Below are positions 17,351 through 28,149 of a stretch of 64,000 nucleotides of DNA, piece by piece (position 1 is the stretch's first letter; every line of letters begins with the position of its first letter). Source of the stretch: an uncultured Desulfovibrionaceae bacterium. Lineage in GTDB: Bacteria; Desulfobacterota; Desulfovibrionia; Desulfovibrionales; Desulfovibrionaceae. Location: positions 18,815 through 82,814 of the forward strand of contig CATJOY010000035.1 in the NCBI GenBank assembly GCA_949741925.1. Direction: 5' to 3'. The notes beneath the pieces are model-generated. The model was not told the DNA's origin. It saw only the letters and a list, made by a program, of their open reading frames with translations, and made no database searches. Made by a program: the position numbers and the translations under genes.

Positions 17351-18108
17351 TCGTCCTCCCGAACTCCCGCGGGGCAGGGCTTTTCCGGATTATGTGTCGG
17401 GCCAGAAGGCGTGGTAGCCCCAGAAGGTGTGGTAGCCTTGGTTGCGTAAATCCCATACGATTTTTGCAGCCGGGGATTTTGTTGTTTAAGGGATCCCGCA
17501 GGGAGACGCAGGGGAGAGAGGGGTACTTCCGGCATAGAACGTTTCCAAGGGACATTTGTTCCTCGCAGGGAGGGGGCATCACAGCGGGGGGAATGACTGC
17601 CTCGGGCCATCCAGAGGGTGTTTCTTAAGATATTTTTGTTGCCAAGCTCCCTTTGCGCCTCGAGCGGCATCAGCCGGAAAAACCCCCTCTATGTCGAATA
17701 CGCTCTTGTCCGCTTTTAGGGGCATTCTTGACCGAGGAGCCCCTTTGATGTTTTGCGGATGGAGCGCATAGGAAAACAGCTCCCATCCTTCGCTCCTATG
17801 GAAGCACTCATGGCATTCCCGGCTCTTTTTTCCTATATCCCCTTTGGGCCCGGGGCGCGCCTTGACCGCCGAGGGATGAAGGAGGCCGTGATATAGGGCA
17901 TTGCCTTCACGGTGTGATGGAGCAACGGACCTTTGGGGGCCCGGGAAAGAAACGAAGGCTCAGTTGCCGGACAGTGCACGGCGGCCGCGCCGGGAGGCCT
18001 CAACTGGAACCTGAGGGCGGCGATGGATGGCCTGGCGAATTGCCTTTTGGATGGAAGCTCCGGAGGCAGGATTATGAGGCAACATGCTCCTTTGGGGTGG
18101 AGAAGAAC
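17351..18108. other. Long intergenic gap between yqeY and mutS2
   Basis: 758 bases without a supported gene. It holds an 18-base tandem duplication (CCAGAAGGCGTGGTAGCC at 17402-17419 and the same with one change at 17420-17437). It also contains a segment near 17670 (CATCAGCCGGAAAAA) that recalls the left box of the dispersed repeat described at 7855. The mutS2 frame is open back to 17914, but that stretch lacks family similarity. No terminator or clear promoter was found. Confidence 0.4.
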
Positions 18109-20610
18109 ATGGAGCGCAGGGAAAAGCCGGGCGATCAGGCCCGGATGTATGCGGAGGGAACACCTCCGACCGATGTAGATCGGGGGCCGGCACAGCGCGC
18201 TGAGCGTGCCATGTACCTGCTGGAGTTACCCAAGGTACTGGCCAAACTGGCGGAACTGACGGTTTCCGAAGGGGGGCGTGACCTTGCCTTGACCTTGCGA
18301 CCGGCCGGGAGCCTGGAGGCCATTCGCGAACGTTGCGCCTGGTTTGCTCAAGGGAGGGTCTGGCTAGCACAGACCGAGTTTACACTGTCTTCGTTCCCTT
18401 CATTGGCGGGTGTCCTGCGCTTTTTGGAAGCTCCGGGCTCGCTGCTTGACCTGGACGCCCTGTGGGGCCTTAAGCAGGGTCTTGCTCCGGCTATGGAGGC
18501 TCTTACTCTGCTGCGTCGGGACGATGCGCCGGAAAAGGCCGCTCGGGAGTGGCCGTTACTGCTGGCCCGTGCTACTTCCTTTCTGCCTCCGGTCCAGAGT
18601 ATGGCCGCTCTGAAGCGCTGCGTTTCCGACGACGGTCTCTTGCGGGACGAAGCCTCCCCGGAGCTGGCTTTGGCCCGGGGGGAAATCCGCCGTCTTCACC
18701 AGGGCTGCACCCGCAGGGTTAAGGATTTCGTGCGCAAGGAAGGCCTGGAGCACTATCTCCAGGATGAGTATATGACCCTGGCCTCGGATCGTTATGTACT
18801 GCCCTTGAAGACCAATTTCAAAGGCAGGCTCCAGGGGATCATCCACGACTACTCCCAGACCGGCGAAACGTGTTACTTTGAACCAATGTTCCTGGTGGAG
18901 ATCAACAACCGCCTTCAGGAATTGAAGCGCGAAGAGCGCGAAGCCGAAGTGAGTGTGCTGCGCTACCTCAGTGACCTCTTGCGCGGTGAACTCCCCGGAT
19001 TGTGCGGTGCCGTTGCGTTGCTGGCCGAACTGGATCTACTTCAGGCCGTTTCCGGTTTGGCCGTTCGCTATGACGGACATTTCGCGGAATTTGGTGAAGA
19101 CCGCAGCCTTTCGGTTTTGCAGGCGCGGCATCCCCTGCTGGCCTTGGCGCATGCGGAAGCCCCTAAAAGCGCCCCTTCTCCAGTGCCGGTGGATCTTGTG
19201 TTAAAGTCAGGGCAGCGTGGTCTTATTGTCAGCGGCGGCAATGCAGGGGGCAAAACGGTCAGCCTGAAGACCTTAGGGCTCTGCGCCCTTATGGGCATGT
19301 GCGGCCTGCCCGTGCCTGCGGCTCCCGGCGCCTCCTTCCCGCTTTGGCGGCATATCCATGTATTTATTGGCGATGAGCAGAGCCTGGAGGACCATGTTTC
19401 CACCTTCACGGCTCAGGTGCGGCATCTTTCCGCAATCTGGCCCGGTATCGACGGGGCCAGCCTGGTTATCCTCGATGAATTCGGCGCGGGTACAGATCCT
19501 TCCCAAGGAGCGGCGTTGGCCCAGGCTGTGGTGGACGGGCTCCTTGAACGCGGCGCGTTTATCGTGGCCGCCACACACTTTCCGGCACTTAAGGTCTATG
19601 CCCTTTCCCGGCCGGAGGTGCGCGCGGCCTCGGTGCTGTTTGACCCGGCCTCTAAAAAACCCTTGTTCCGGCTGGCCTATGACCAGGTAGGAGCCAGTCA
19701 GGCCCTGGATGCCGCCCGTGAGCACGGTTTACCTGAGGAAGTCCTGCGGCGTGCTGAGCAGTACCTGTTGTTGGATGGGGCAGATGCCTCGGCGCTGGTA
19801 GAGCGGCTGAACAGCCTTGCCGTTGAGCGCGAAAAGGAGCTTGCGGCGCTGGATGAAGAACGGCGCAGTCTGGAAAATGCGCGCCGCGGCCTGGCGGAGA
19901 AATTCGCCAGGGAGCGGGAGGCTCTCTTCGAGCGTATCCAGGCGGAAGCCCAAACGATTCTCAAAGAATGGAAGTCCTCCCGCCTCAGCCATCGCCAGGC
20001 TATGAAGGAATTGGCTAAAACGCGCAAGGTCCTGCGCAGCAGCTTGGGAGCCCGGGAGGAGGGGCCGGGCGGCACTGCCGGAACCGCCGGAGAACGCCCG
20101 GATATCGCCTCTCTTCAGCCGGGCATGGAGCTTTATTACGGGCCATGGGAAAAATCTGGCCTGGTGGTGGATGTGGACCGCAAGAGGGACCGAGTCCGGA
20201 TGGATATGTCCGGAATCACCTTATGGGTAGAGCTGGAAGATTTGACTTTACCTCCGGCCGGCAAGGATCGAGCCGCCAGTGCCGGAGGAGGGACCTCCGC
20301 AACGGCAGAGCGGAAAAAGGCGGTGGCTCCCGCGGCCGGCGGCGTGCGGGTGAACACCGTCTCCAGAGCGGGGTTGCGCCTTGACTTACGCGGTATGCGT
20401 GCTGATGTTGCTCTAGCGGATCTTGAAAAATTTCTCGATGCGGCCTTGTTGGGAGGCCGGAACGAACTGACGGTTATCCATGGCAGGGGCACAGGCGCTT
20501 TACGTCGAGAAGTGCATGCCTTTCTGGCGCGATTTCCGCATGTCGCTTCTTATGCATTGGCTCCGGAAGATCAGGGCGGCGATGGCGTCACCCTGGTGGA
20601 ACTTACGTAA
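18109..20610 (+). CDS. mutS2: MutS2-family protein with C-terminal Smr domain
   Basis: 833 residues from the ATG at 18109, preceded by GGAG at 7 bases; family similarity begins near the alternative ATG at 18211 (YLLELPKVLAKLAELTVSEGG region), so the true start could be there. MutS2 acts on stalled ribosomes and on recombination intermediates in different bacteria (family knowledge). Seen: MutS core helices; Walker A GGNAGGKTVSLKT at about residue 377; Walker B LVILDEFGAGTDPS at about 455; a long charged coiled coil (about 560-640); and a C-terminal Smr nuclease domain from about 757 with LDLRGMRADVAL and VIHGRGTGALRR. The Walker A carries GGNAGG where GPNTGG is usual. Six bases separate it from dnaG. 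Confidence 0.92.
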   Translation: MERREKPGDQARMYAEGTPPTDVDRGPAQRAERAMYLLELPKVLAKLAELTVSEGGRDLALTLRPAGSLEAIRERCAWFAQGRVWLAQTEFTLSSFPSLAGVLRFLEAPGSLLDLDALWGLKQGLAPAMEALTLLRRDDAPEKAAREWPLLLARATSFLPPVQSMAALKRCVSDDGLLRDEASPELALARGEIRRLHQGCTRRVKDFVRKEGLEHYLQDEYMTLASDRYVLPLKTNFKGRLQGIIHDYSQTGETCYFEPMFLVEINNRLQELKREEREAEVSVLRYLSDLLRGELPGLCGAVALLAELDLLQAVSGLAVRYDGHFAEFGEDRSLSVLQARHPLLALAHAEAPKSAPSPVPVDLVLKSGQRGLIVSGGNAGGKTVSLKTLGLCALMGMCGLPVPAAPGASFPLWRHIHVFIGDEQSLEDHVSTFTAQVRHLSAIWPGIDGASLVILDEFGAGTDPSQGAALAQAVVDGLLERGAFIVAATHFPALKVYALSRPEVRAASVLFDPASKKPLFRLAYDQVGASQALDAAREHGLPEEVLRRAEQYLLLDGADASALVERLNSLAVEREKELAALDEERRSLENARRGLAEKFAREREALFERIQAEAQTILKEWKSSRLSHRQAMKELAKTRKVLRSSLGAREEGPGGTAGTAGERPDIASLQPGMELYYGPWEKSGLVVDVDRKRDRVRMDMSGITLWVELEDLTLPPAGKDRAASAGGGTSATAERKKAVAPAAGGVRVNTVSRAGLRLDLRGMRADVALADLEKFLDAALLGGRNELTVIHGRGTGALRREVHAFLARFPHVASYALAPEDQGGDGVTLVELT

Positions 20611-20616
20611 CGCGCC

Positions 20617-22542
20617 ATGAAAAGAGCCCTATCAGGCAAAGAGGCCACCAGGGCCATCAAGGAACGTTTGAATCTTGCGGACGTGGCCCGGCGCTATATC
20701 ACCCTGACCAGAGCGGGCGGCCGCTGGGTGGCTCCTTGTCCTTTTCACCAGGAAACCAAGCCTTCGTTCTCGATCAACGAGGAGGAAGGGTTTTTTTACT
20801 GTTTTGGCTGCCAGGCCTCGGGAGATCTCTTTGATTTTTATGCCCGGATCAATGGCTTGGAATTCCGTGAGGCCCTGGAACAGTTGGCGGAAGAGGCGGG
20901 CATACCGCTGGACGCCGGAAAACAGGATGGCAGCGGCGCTTCCAAGGATTCGGGCTCTGCAAAGCTCCGGCAGGATGCTCGGAAAATGCACGAACTGGCC
21001 GCAGCCTACTACGGCCGGACTCTGGCCGGTCCTGAGGGGGAGGCATGCCGGGCCTACCTGGAAAAACGGCAGATCAGCCCGGAAATCGTCGAGACCTTTG
21101 GCCTGGGCTGGAGCCCTCGGGAATGGCGCGGCCTGGCCGATACGCTACGCCGTTCGGGATTTGAGCCCCGGCGCGGGGTAGAGGCCGGGCTGCTCACTGC
21201 TTCGGAGAGAGGCGCTCCCTATGATCGCTTTCGGGGCAGGTTGATGTTTCCTATTAAGAGTCTTTCCGGCCAGGTTATCGCGTTTGGCGGACGTATCATT
21301 GCCGATGAGGATGCGGCCAAATATATCAACAGCGCGGATTCGCCGCTGTATAAAAAAGGTGATCACCTCTATGGCCTGTTCCAGGCCCGGAGGTCCATTG
21401 CAGCGGCCTCTTCGGTTATGTTGACCGAAGGGTACATGGATGTGCTGACCCTGCATCAGTTTGGGTTTAGCAATGCTTGCGGAGTCCTGGGTACTGCCCT
21501 GACCGCCGAGCAGGTCCGGCGTTTAGCCGGTTTCTGTTCGGATTTTGAACTCCTTTTTGACGGTGACGATCCGGGCCGTAAGGCGGCGCTTCGCGCCTGC
21601 GAGATGATTATCACCAAAGGGCTGCGCTGCAAGGTGGTGCTGTTCCCTCAGGGAGAAGATATTGATAGTTTGCTGCACGGCAGTGGACCGCAGGCCTTTG
21701 AAAGCCTGCGTCATGAGGCTCCTGAGGGGCTGGATTTTTGCATCCGGTATTTGGCGGGCAAGGCTCCGCGGGATGCCCTTGAGTGGGTCAAGAATTTTCT
21801 GAAACAGCTTCACGCCGCCCAGCCTGAGTTGTTGACCGGCTACGCCTCCCGCCTGGCCCGCGGGTTGGGCATGGATGAGGCTGAACTTGTGCGGGGTCTG
21901 CGCGGTTCTTCCGGCGGAACGGCCGAGAGCCGGGGCGCAGCCGGGATTCCCTGGGAGAGCGCGCCTGTTGGGGCTGTACACCAGGGCAACTCGCCGGAGT
22001 ATGGGGCCGGGACGCCGCGGGAGCGGAGCCGTCGTGGGGATTTTACCGGCCGCCGGGCTGCCGAACGCTTTGGCCAATCCGGCCGCGCGGGCTTCGGCCG
22101 TGGCTCTCTCTCGTTTACCGGGCCCAGGCCCGAGGTGCCCTCCGTAGAGGTACACCTCTTGAATTTTCTTGTGCGCTATCCGCATCACCTGCCGCTCTTG
22201 CGCGATCAAGGCGCGGAGCTTGTGTTACTGGATCCCTGGAACCGGGGGCTCTGGGCCAAGGTAGCAGCTGCCGCTCCTGAATTTGATGTGGATGAAGTTT
22301 TCTCGTCTTTGGACGATAAGGAACGTGAATTTTGGATTCAGCAGCGTATGCTCCACGCCGGGCTACCAAAGGAAAACGAAGATTTGGAGCTGGCGGACGT
22401 GTGTGAGCGCATTCAGAAAGTCTGCCACGACCGGCAGGGAAAGAGCTGTATTTCCGCCTTGCGCAGGACAAGCTCCGGGGCTACGTATGACGCTGATTTA
22501 ATGAGGGCACTCTTGGAAACTATGCGGAGGAAGCATGGGTAA
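20617..22542 (+). CDS. dnaG: DNA primase
   Basis: Synthesises RNA primers for replication. 641 residues. The CHC2 zinc finger is Cys41, His44, Cys62, Cys65 (CPFH ... CFGC). The catalytic core follows with [17 protein letters not shown], the Toprim glutamate in [14 protein letters not shown] (about residue 270), and the acidic cluster [12 protein letters not shown] (about 310). Residues about 425-505 are a low-complexity linker rich in Gly, Arg, Ser and Ala. The C-terminal helical part should bind DnaB. It overlaps rpoD by 8 bases, the classic arrangement of the macromolecular-synthesis operon. Confidence 0.96.
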   Translation: MKRALSGKEATRAIKERLNLADVARRYITLTRAGGRWVAPCPFHQETKPSFSINEEEGFFYCFGCQASGDLFDFYARINGLEFREALEQLAEEAGIPLDAGKQDGSGASKDSGSAKLRQDARKMHELAAAYYGRTLAGPEGEACRAYLEKRQISPEIVETFGLGWSPREWRGLADTLRRSGFEPRRGVEAGLLTASERGAPYDRFRGRLMFPIKSLSGQVIAFGGRIIADEDAAKYINSADSPLYKKGDHLYGLFQARRSIAAASSVMLTEGYMDVLTLHQFGFSNACGVLGTALTAEQVRRLAGFCSDFELLFDGDDPGRKAALRACEMIITKGLRCKVVLFPQGEDIDSLLHGSGPQAFESLRHEAPEGLDFCIRYLAGKAPRDALEWVKNFLKQLHAAQPELLTGYASRLARGLGMDEAELVRGLRGSSGGTAESRGAAGIPWESAPVGAVHQGNSPEYGAGTPRERSRRGDFTGRRAAERFGQSGRAGFGRGSLSFTGPRPEVPSVEVHLLNFLVRYPHHLPLLRDQGAELVLLDPWNRGLWAKVAAAAPEFDVDEVFSSLDDKEREFWIQQRMLHAGLPKENEDLELADVCERIQKVCHDRQGKSCISALRRTSSGATYDADLMRALLETMRRKHG

Positions 22543-24307
22543 TATTAAAGACATTCAACAGATTAAAGTGCTTATCGCCAAGGGGAAGACGGCGGGCTTT
22601 CTTACCTTTGACGAGGTGAATAAGGCCCTGCCCTCCGAGGTAAGCAGCCCCGAGCAGATTGAGGAAATCATCGGGATCTTTGATCAGCTGGATATTGCCA
22701 TAGTGGATTCGGAAAAAGACGGTAAAAAGATCAGCGTCTCCGCAGGAGAACCTGAGGAAGATGTCATTGCCGAGCCGAGTTTGGATCTTGTGGAAGAAGA
22801 GGAAAACGCGGATTATTCTTCCCGCAGCACCGATCCGGTGCGCATGTATTTGCGCGAAATGGGCGCTGTGCCGCTTTTGGATCGGGAAGGCGAAGTGCTG
22901 ATCGCCAAAAAGATTGAACTCGGTGAGCAGGATGTGCTTTATGCCCTGGTAGAAGTGCCTGTGGCTGTTGAAGAACTGATCAGCGTGGGCGAGGATCTTA
23001 AGCAAAACCGCATCAAACTGAAGGATGTCGTCAAGACCATTGAAGAGGATGACCCCAGTGAAGACGAGATGAACCAGCGTCAGAGGGTTATTCTGCTGCT
23101 GGATGAAATAAAGGCGACTTACAAAAAAAAGAAAAAGCTGTACGCCAGGCTCAACGAGTGCGTCGGCTGTGATAAATCTGTGGCTGCGTTGCAGAGAAGT
23201 ATTGTCAGCTACAAAGATGACGTGGTTACTCGGCTTCGGGATATCAAGCTGGAAAAGACGCTTATTGACCGCATTATTGAAACTGTAGAAGACTACGTGC
23301 GGCAAATGCACAACTGCCAGAGAGATCTTTCGGCCTATATCCTTTCCACCGGCAAGACCCAGGTGGAAATCATGGAGATTTTCCGCCGTCTGGAAGAGCG
23401 GGAGGAAAGCCCTACTGTTTTGGCGGAATCACTTCATTTTAGCGTGGATGAGTTGTTTTCCTTTAAGGAAATGATCATGGGCAAGGTAGAAATTCTGGCC
23501 AGACTCCAGGAAAAATGTTGCCACAACGCCTATGATCTTGAAGAAGTGCTCTGGCGCATCAAGCGCGGCAATAATGCAGCCATGCGGGCCAAGCAGGAAC
23601 TGATCCGTTCCAACCTGCGTTTGGTGGTCTCCATTGCTAAAAAATACACTAATCGCGGTTTGCAGTTTTTGGATTTGATTCAGGAGGGCAATATCGGCCT
23701 GATGAAGGCGGTGGATAAGTTTGAGTACCAGCGGGGATATAAATTTTCCACCTATGCCACCTGGTGGATTCGTCAGGCCATTACCCGCGCTATTGCGGAT
23801 CAGGCCCGGACTATTCGTATCCCGGTGCACATGATTGAAACCATCAACAAATTGATCCGCATCTCCCGCTACCTGGTGCAGGAATTCGGCCGTGATCCCA
23901 CGCCTGAAGAAATTGCCGAGCGCATGGATTATCCGCTGGATAAGGTTAAGAAGGTGTTGAAAATTGCCAAGGAGCCCATTTCTCTGGAAACCCCCATCGG
24001 CGATGAGGAAGATTCCAGCCTTGGCGACTTCATTGAGGATAAGCGGGCTGTAGCCCCGGCCGAGGAAGTGGTCAACACCAAGCTTTCCGAGCAGATCACC
24101 AATGTCTTGGCCGACCTTACACCTCGCGAGGAACAGGTGCTGCGCAAACGTTTCGGCATTGGCGAGAAGAGCGACCATACCCTGGAAGAGGTCGGCAAAC
24201 TATTCAATGTTACCCGCGAACGTATTCGGCAGATAGAAGCCAAGGCTCTGCGCAAGCTTCGCCACCCGGTCCGCAGCCAGACATTGCGTTCTTACTATGA
24301 GAGCTGA
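22535..24307 (+). CDS. rpoD: RNA polymerase sigma factor RpoD (sigma-70)
   Basis: Primary sigma factor, 590 residues. Region 1.1-like N-terminus ([20 protein letters not shown]), region 1.2 at about 98-130 ([11 protein letters not shown]), a non-conserved acidic insertion, then region 2 from about 355 ([38 protein letters not shown]). Region 3 contains [16 protein letters not shown]. Region 4.2 contains [20 protein letters not shown] and ends [19 protein letters not shown]. Overlaps dnaG by 8 bases and is followed within about 65 bases by a strong intrinsic terminator, so it closes the operon. Confidence 0.97.
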   Translation: MGNIKDIQQIKVLIAKGKTAGFLTFDEVNKALPSEVSSPEQIEEIIGIFDQLDIAIVDSEKDGKKISVSAGEPEEDVIAEPSLDLVEEEENADYSSRSTDPVRMYLREMGAVPLLDREGEVLIAKKIELGEQDVLYALVEVPVAVEELISVGEDLKQNRIKLKDVVKTIEEDDPSEDEMNQRQRVILLLDEIKATYKKKKKLYARLNECVGCDKSVAALQRSIVSYKDDVVTRLRDIKLEKTLIDRIIETVEDYVRQMHNCQRDLSAYILSTGKTQVEIMEIFRRLEEREESPTVLAESLHFSVDELFSFKEMIMGKVEILARLQEKCCHNAYDLEEVLWRIKRGNNAAMRAKQELIRSNLRLVVSIAKKYTNRGLQFLDLIQEGNIGLMKAVDKFEYQRGYKFSTYATWWIRQAITRAIADQARTIRIPVHMIETINKLIRISRYLVQEFGRDPTPEEIAERMDYPLDKVKKVLKIAKEPISLETPIGDEEDSSLGDFIEDKRAVAPAEEVVNTKLSEQITNVLADLTPREEQVLRKRFGIGEKSDHTLEEVGKLFNVTRERIRQIEAKALRKLRHPVRSQTLRSYYES

Positions 24308-24370
24308 GACCTGTATTGGTTGTTCGAGAGGGTGCCGTACCGCTGCGGATGCTCCTTTAAGGAAATGAAA

Positions 24371-24411
24371 AATACCAGGCTGGGAACCCTCCCTGCCTGG
24401 TATTTTTTTTT
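24371..24411 (+). terminator. Intrinsic terminator after rpoD
   Basis: Perfect 10-base stem AATACCAGGC (24371-24380) / GCCTGGTATT (24395-24404) around a 14-base loop that can fold further, then a run of T to 24411. It ends the rpsU-rpoD transcription unit. Confidence 0.92.
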
Positions 24412-24597
24412 AGCCTTGGCCTCTTTGCAGGCCCACGCTGGAGCAATGCGCGGCACGTTTCGGATGCCGGCGGCCTGCAAAAGTACAGTGTGTCGGGTAT
24501 AACAAAAGATACCAATTGCCGCCTTTTCATTATTATGTTTATTTGGTATGTACATAACCGTTCAGGATTCTTTCACACTTTTGAGGAATGAATTCAT

Positions 24598-25671
24598 ATG
24601 AAGTCTTCGCCGCCGTGCCTCCATGATTGTGTCTGGTCTACTAAGGATTGTCTTCACAATATGCTGGATAACGCGGGTGTTCCTCGAGATGCCAAATGGC
24701 GCAGCCTGATTGTTTATCTGCGCGGCATCGCCGATCTCCCCCATCTGACCGACCATCAGAAAACACATGCCCAGCGGCTTTTTACCCAGGCCCTGGCCCA
24801 AAAGGATTTTTCCGAAGCCCGGTTTGCCCAGATTCTGGAGGAATACCACGCCAGTATAACTGAAAGCTACCGGAAGACTATTGATGAGTTGGTTCGGGAA
24901 GCCTCGGCCGTAGTCAAGGGGTTTCAGGATATGCTTACCTCTCGGTACGGCGACCTGGAACAGCTTGAGGAAACTACAGTCCAGACCGTGGGGGAGATTC
25001 AGGATGGCCCGGCAGTGGCGCACCAGCTCCGCCAGGCCTTTGGCAAACTGAAAAATGCCATGGAAAGTGACTTGCGCTCCCTTGAGGATATGGCCCATCG
25101 AGATGGTTTGACTGGGCTGTTCAACAGGCGTTCTTTTGATCGTTTTATGAGCGAGTCTGTTATTCGCTGGCAGGAGGAGCAGCAGCCGCTGACCCTGGCG
25201 TTATTCGATATTGATCACTTCAAGGTGTTCAATGATAAGTATGGCCACCGTGTTGGCGATCAGGTGCTTACGGTGGTGGCCGGTCATATCCAGCATGCCC
25301 TGCAAGTGGTTGATCAAAGAGAAAATCGGGTTATAGGGGCCAGATACGGGGGAGAGGAATTTGCGGTGGTCATATCTGGCCCTGCTGCCGTGCGCTGCAC
25401 TAAGCTTGTGGAAGGTATCCGGGAGTCCATTCACAGCTATAGTTTCCTTGTCAGGGATACCAACGGAAATATAATGGAACGCGGCTTACGGGTTTCTGTC
25501 AGTTGCGGCATTGCTTCCATGTGGCCCGGCTGGCCGGGATCGCATGCCGAAAACCTGATTGAAAGCGCTGATAAGGCCCTGTATTTTGCTAAAGGAGATG
25601 GGCGGGACCGTTCGGCAATTTTTGATCCCACAGGCGACCAACCCTATAGAACGATTTCTGAAGGCAAGTAA
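24598..25671 (+). CDS. GGDEF-domain diguanylate cyclase
   Basis: 357 residues. Predicted to make cyclic di-GMP from two GTP. The first 160 residues are soluble and helix-rich, with no membrane segment or known sensor domain. The GGDEF domain begins near residue 165 (HRDGLTGLFNRRSFDRFM) and includes LALFDIDHFKVFNDKYGH and the active-site motif RYGGEEF. The inhibitory I-site (RxxD five residues before the motif) is absent; ENRV occupies that place, so product feedback is probably lost. The gene is convergent with rho, and its ATG lies 290 bases beyond rpoD, after the terminator. Confidence 0.92.
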   Translation: MKSSPPCLHDCVWSTKDCLHNMLDNAGVPRDAKWRSLIVYLRGIADLPHLTDHQKTHAQRLFTQALAQKDFSEARFAQILEEYHASITESYRKTIDELVREASAVVKGFQDMLTSRYGDLEQLEETTVQTVGEIQDGPAVAHQLRQAFGKLKNAMESDLRSLEDMAHRDGLTGLFNRRSFDRFMSESVIRWQEEQQPLTLALFDIDHFKVFNDKYGHRVGDQVLTVVAGHIQHALQVVDQRENRVIGARYGGEEFAVVISGPAAVRCTKLVEGIRESIHSYSFLVRDTNGNIMERGLRVSVSCGIASMWPGWPGSHAENLIESADKALYFAKGDGRDRSAIFDPTGDQPYRTISEGK

Positions 25672-25817
25672 TCCCTGGTGGAAGTCGGGTTGCATTCGTT
25701 CTTCCAATCCCTAGGGGGGGAAGAGGACGATATCAGGTGTCAGAATTATACTGGAAGGGGCGCGCTGAGAAACGTTGCGAATATGCCGTGCATCGGCAAC
25801 TGTAAACAACACAAAAA

Positions 25818-25876
25818 ATTGCCATATTCAAGGAGAGGAACAGCCCGTGGGCCGTTTTTACCTTGAATATGGCAAT
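25818..25876 (-). terminator. Long hairpin between the GGDEF gene and rho
   Basis: A perfect 16-base inverted repeat, ATTGCCATATTCAAGG (25818-25833) and CCTTGAATATGGCAAT (25861-25876), with a 27-base loop that itself contains GCCC-GT-GGGC. Read on the minus strand it is followed by six T residues, so it should terminate rho; no T run follows it on the plus strand. Confidence 0.75.
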
Positions 25877-25931
25877 AGTTCTCTTTTCCTTTAAAAATTT
25901 CTGTATAGTTTGGGACACTGCTAAGGAGCGA

Positions 25932-27236
25932 TCACCTGTTCATAACGTTCATGAATTCAGCATTGCTCGTGGTGCCGCGCATTTTATCCAGAAGAAATTC
26001 CATGCTGTCGATGGAGCTCATGGGGGCAAGAATCTTGCGCAGTATCCAAACTCTGTTGAGCACGTCTTCGGAGAGCAGCAATTCTTCCTTACGGGTGCCT
26101 GTTCTGTTGATATCAATAGCCGGGAAGACGCGCTTTTCGGCTAGGTGGCGATCCAGGTAAATCTCCATGTTGCCGGTGCCCTTGAATTCTTCAAAAATGA
26201 CCTCATCCATGCGCGATCCGGTATCGATCAGGGCTGTGGCAATAATAGTCAGGCTGCCGCCTTCTTCAATGTTTCTGGCAGCGCCGAAAAAGCGTTTGGG
26301 CCGCTGCAGGGCGTTGGCGTCCAAGCCGCCGGAAAGTACCCGGCCGGAAGAGGGGGTGACTGCGTTGTAAGCGCGGCCGAGACGGGTGATGGAATCCAAA
26401 AGGATAACGACATCGCGTTTCCGCTCAACGAGCCTCTTGGCCTTTTCCAGTACCATTTCGCATACCTGCACATGGCGGGTGGGCGGTTCATCGAAGGTGG
26501 AGGAAACTACTTCGGCATTGCGCACCGTGCGTTCCATATCTGTGACCTCCTCAGGGCGCTCGTCAATGAGCAGCACGATGAGGTACACATCAGGATTATT
26601 GGCATTGATAGAATTGGCCATCGTTTGGAGCAGGATAGTTTTGCCGGTACGGGGAGGAGCAACAATGAGGCCGCGCTGGCCGCAGCCTATGGGGGCCATG
26701 AGATCGATGACCCGGCTGGACATATTTTTCTCGCCGTTTTCCATGACCAAACGTCGGTCGGGATACACTGGGGTCAGGTTATCGAAAAGAACAAGATTTT
26801 TGGCGTGTTCAGGCGGTTCAAAACCAATTTCATTGACCTTGAGCAGGGCGAAATAACGTTCTCCTTCTTTGGGAGGACGAATTTGCCCCGCAACAACGTC
26901 GCCCTTGCGGAGAGAAAAGCGGCGAATTTGGGAAGGAGAAACATAAATATCATCGGGGCCCGGGGTATAGCTGCACAAAGGGGAACGGAGGAAGCCGAAA
27001 CCATCGGGCAAAATTTCTAAAACGCCATCACCGAAAATTGCCCCATTCTGCAGAGAGCAATTCTGCAAGAGCGCAAAAATCAATTCCTGCTTGCGCATCC
27101 CGCTGGCGTTTTCAACATTATACTGCTCCGCAAGCTCCATGAGCTCCGTCATGCTCTTGGTTTTGAGTTCGGAGAGGCTCATTCCGGCTTCGTTTTCCGG
27201 TTCCATTTCCACTGCAGGTGCTTTCTTTTTCCGCAT
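25932..27236 (-). CDS. rho: Transcription termination factor Rho
   Basis: Hexameric RNA-dependent ATPase that ends transcripts. 434 residues from the ATG at 27236; a TTG at 27248 is in frame, and no strong ribosome-binding site marks either. The N-terminal domain has [20 protein letters not shown], then the RNA-binding OB fold [16 protein letters not shown]. The Walker A is [12 protein letters not shown], Walker [18 protein letters not shown], and the Q/R loops follow in [20 protein letters not shown]. There is no large N-terminal insertion, so it is a standard-size Rho. 388 bases separate it from the CarD-like gene upstream. Confidence 0.97.
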   Translation of the reverse strand: MRKKKAPAVEMEPENEAGMSLSELKTKSMTELMELAEQYNVENASGMRKQELIFALLQNCSLQNGAIFGDGVLEILPDGFGFLRSPLCSYTPGPDDIYVSPSQIRRFSLRKGDVVAGQIRPPKEGERYFALLKVNEIGFEPPEHAKNLVLFDNLTPVYPDRRLVMENGEKNMSSRVIDLMAPIGCGQRGLIVAPPRTGKTILLQTMANSINANNPDVYLIVLLIDERPEEVTDMERTVRNAEVVSSTFDEPPTRHVQVCEMVLEKAKRLVERKRDVVILLDSITRLGRAYNAVTPSSGRVLSGGLDANALQRPKRFFGAARNIEEGGSLTIIATALIDTGSRMDEVIFEEFKGTGNMEIYLDRHLAEKRVFPAIDINRTGTRKEELLLSEDVLNRVWILRKILAPMSSIDSMEFLLDKMRGTTSNAEFMNVMNR

Positions 27237-27624
27237 AAAGGTGTTCAAGGTAAAAGGTTACAATACATTACCGGGCTTTTGCCGCCATAGAGAAAGTTTT
27301 TATGCCCCTGGAACGATTCGTTTCCTAGGCCGAGCATTTTGCACCGTTAGAAAGAATTTCAAAGGGAGAATGCTCGTAAACAGGCCCCGGCATAGTATCT
27401 GCCGGAAAATATCTGATAAAGTATGGTCACGAGATTATGAAAACAGTATCTGGCGGACACTGCACCATCGGCTCTCTATAGCTCCGTCAGGAAAGATTGT
27501 CTGGCCGGGCATGATTGAAGAAATCAGGCGACAGTGCGCACTCTCATTAAGGCTGGATTGTATGGATAAACAACGGCCAAAGCAAAAGGTTCGTACCCTA
27601 CCTTGCATGATATGGCAAGAGGCA
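27237..27624. other. Gap upstream of rho
   Basis: 388 bases between the CarD-like gene and rho, both on the minus strand. It should carry the rho promoter and leader. I see no gene, no clear hairpin and no convincing promoter. Confidence 0.35.
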
Positions 27625-28149
27625 TCAGGAGTTTTTTTCGTCTTTTTCCTCTTTCTGCAATACATCGGCGAACATACTTTCAATTTCCGCCTTGATATCT
27701 TCGGCACTCCTTTCCAGCGAACAGGCCAACTCCACACTGACCAGCGCCATAGATTGCTCGAGGAGCCGCCTCTCCCCGAAGGAAAGCTCTTTTTCCCCGC
27801 TGATGAGCAACAGTTCCTTAGCAACGTGGCTTACATCTTCAAGCTTGCCGCTTTTTAAACGATCGGAGTATTCACGGAAACGGCGGTTCCAGTTTTGCCC
27901 GATGTGCCCGGTAAAGCTACTGCGATCTTTGAAAGACTCCAGAACCTCCAGAGCCTCATTTCTATTGTGCAGAGGACGCAAGCCAACCTTGGCGGCCGTG
28001 GCCACAGGCACCATCAACGTGACGTTGTTGCCAAGGATGCGCACAATATAAAAATCCACGCCCTGGCCGCCGATATCCCGACGCTCGATACTCTCTATTC
28101 TGCCCACGCCCTGGGCAGGATAGACAACGAGTTGTTCGGGATTGAACAC
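27625..28149 (-). CDS. CarD/CdnL-family RNA polymerase-binding regulator
   Basis: 174 residues from a GTG at 28149 with AAGGAG 6 bases upstream; the open frame extends to 28272, but family similarity begins at this GTG (FNPEQLVVYPAQGVGRIESI). Residues 1-60 are the Tudor-like RNA polymerase-interacting domain shared with TRCF; the rest is a helical DNA-binding domain (NWNRRFREYSDRLKSGKLED, and ELSFGERRLLEQSMALVSVE). Family members stabilise open complexes, especially at rRNA promoters. It lies between pth and rho on the same strand but with long gaps on both sides, so it is likely transcribed alone. Confidence 0.9.
   Translation of the reverse strand: MFNPEQLVVYPAQGVGRIESIERRDIGGQGVDFYIVRILGNNVTLMVPVATAAKVGLRPLHNRNEALEVLESFKDRSSFTGHIGQNWNRRFREYSDRLKSGKLEDVSHVAKELLLISGEKELSFGERRLLEQSMALVSVELACSLERSAEDIKAEIESMFADVLQKEEKDEKNS

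Noticed and set aside
17402..17437. CRISPR-like repeat
   Set aside because: Only two adjacent 18-base copies without spacers; a simple tandem duplication.
17914..18108. N-terminal extension of mutS2 from the first in-frame ATG
   Set aside because: The extra 65 codons show no MutS2 similarity, and a better ribosome-binding site lies before 18109.
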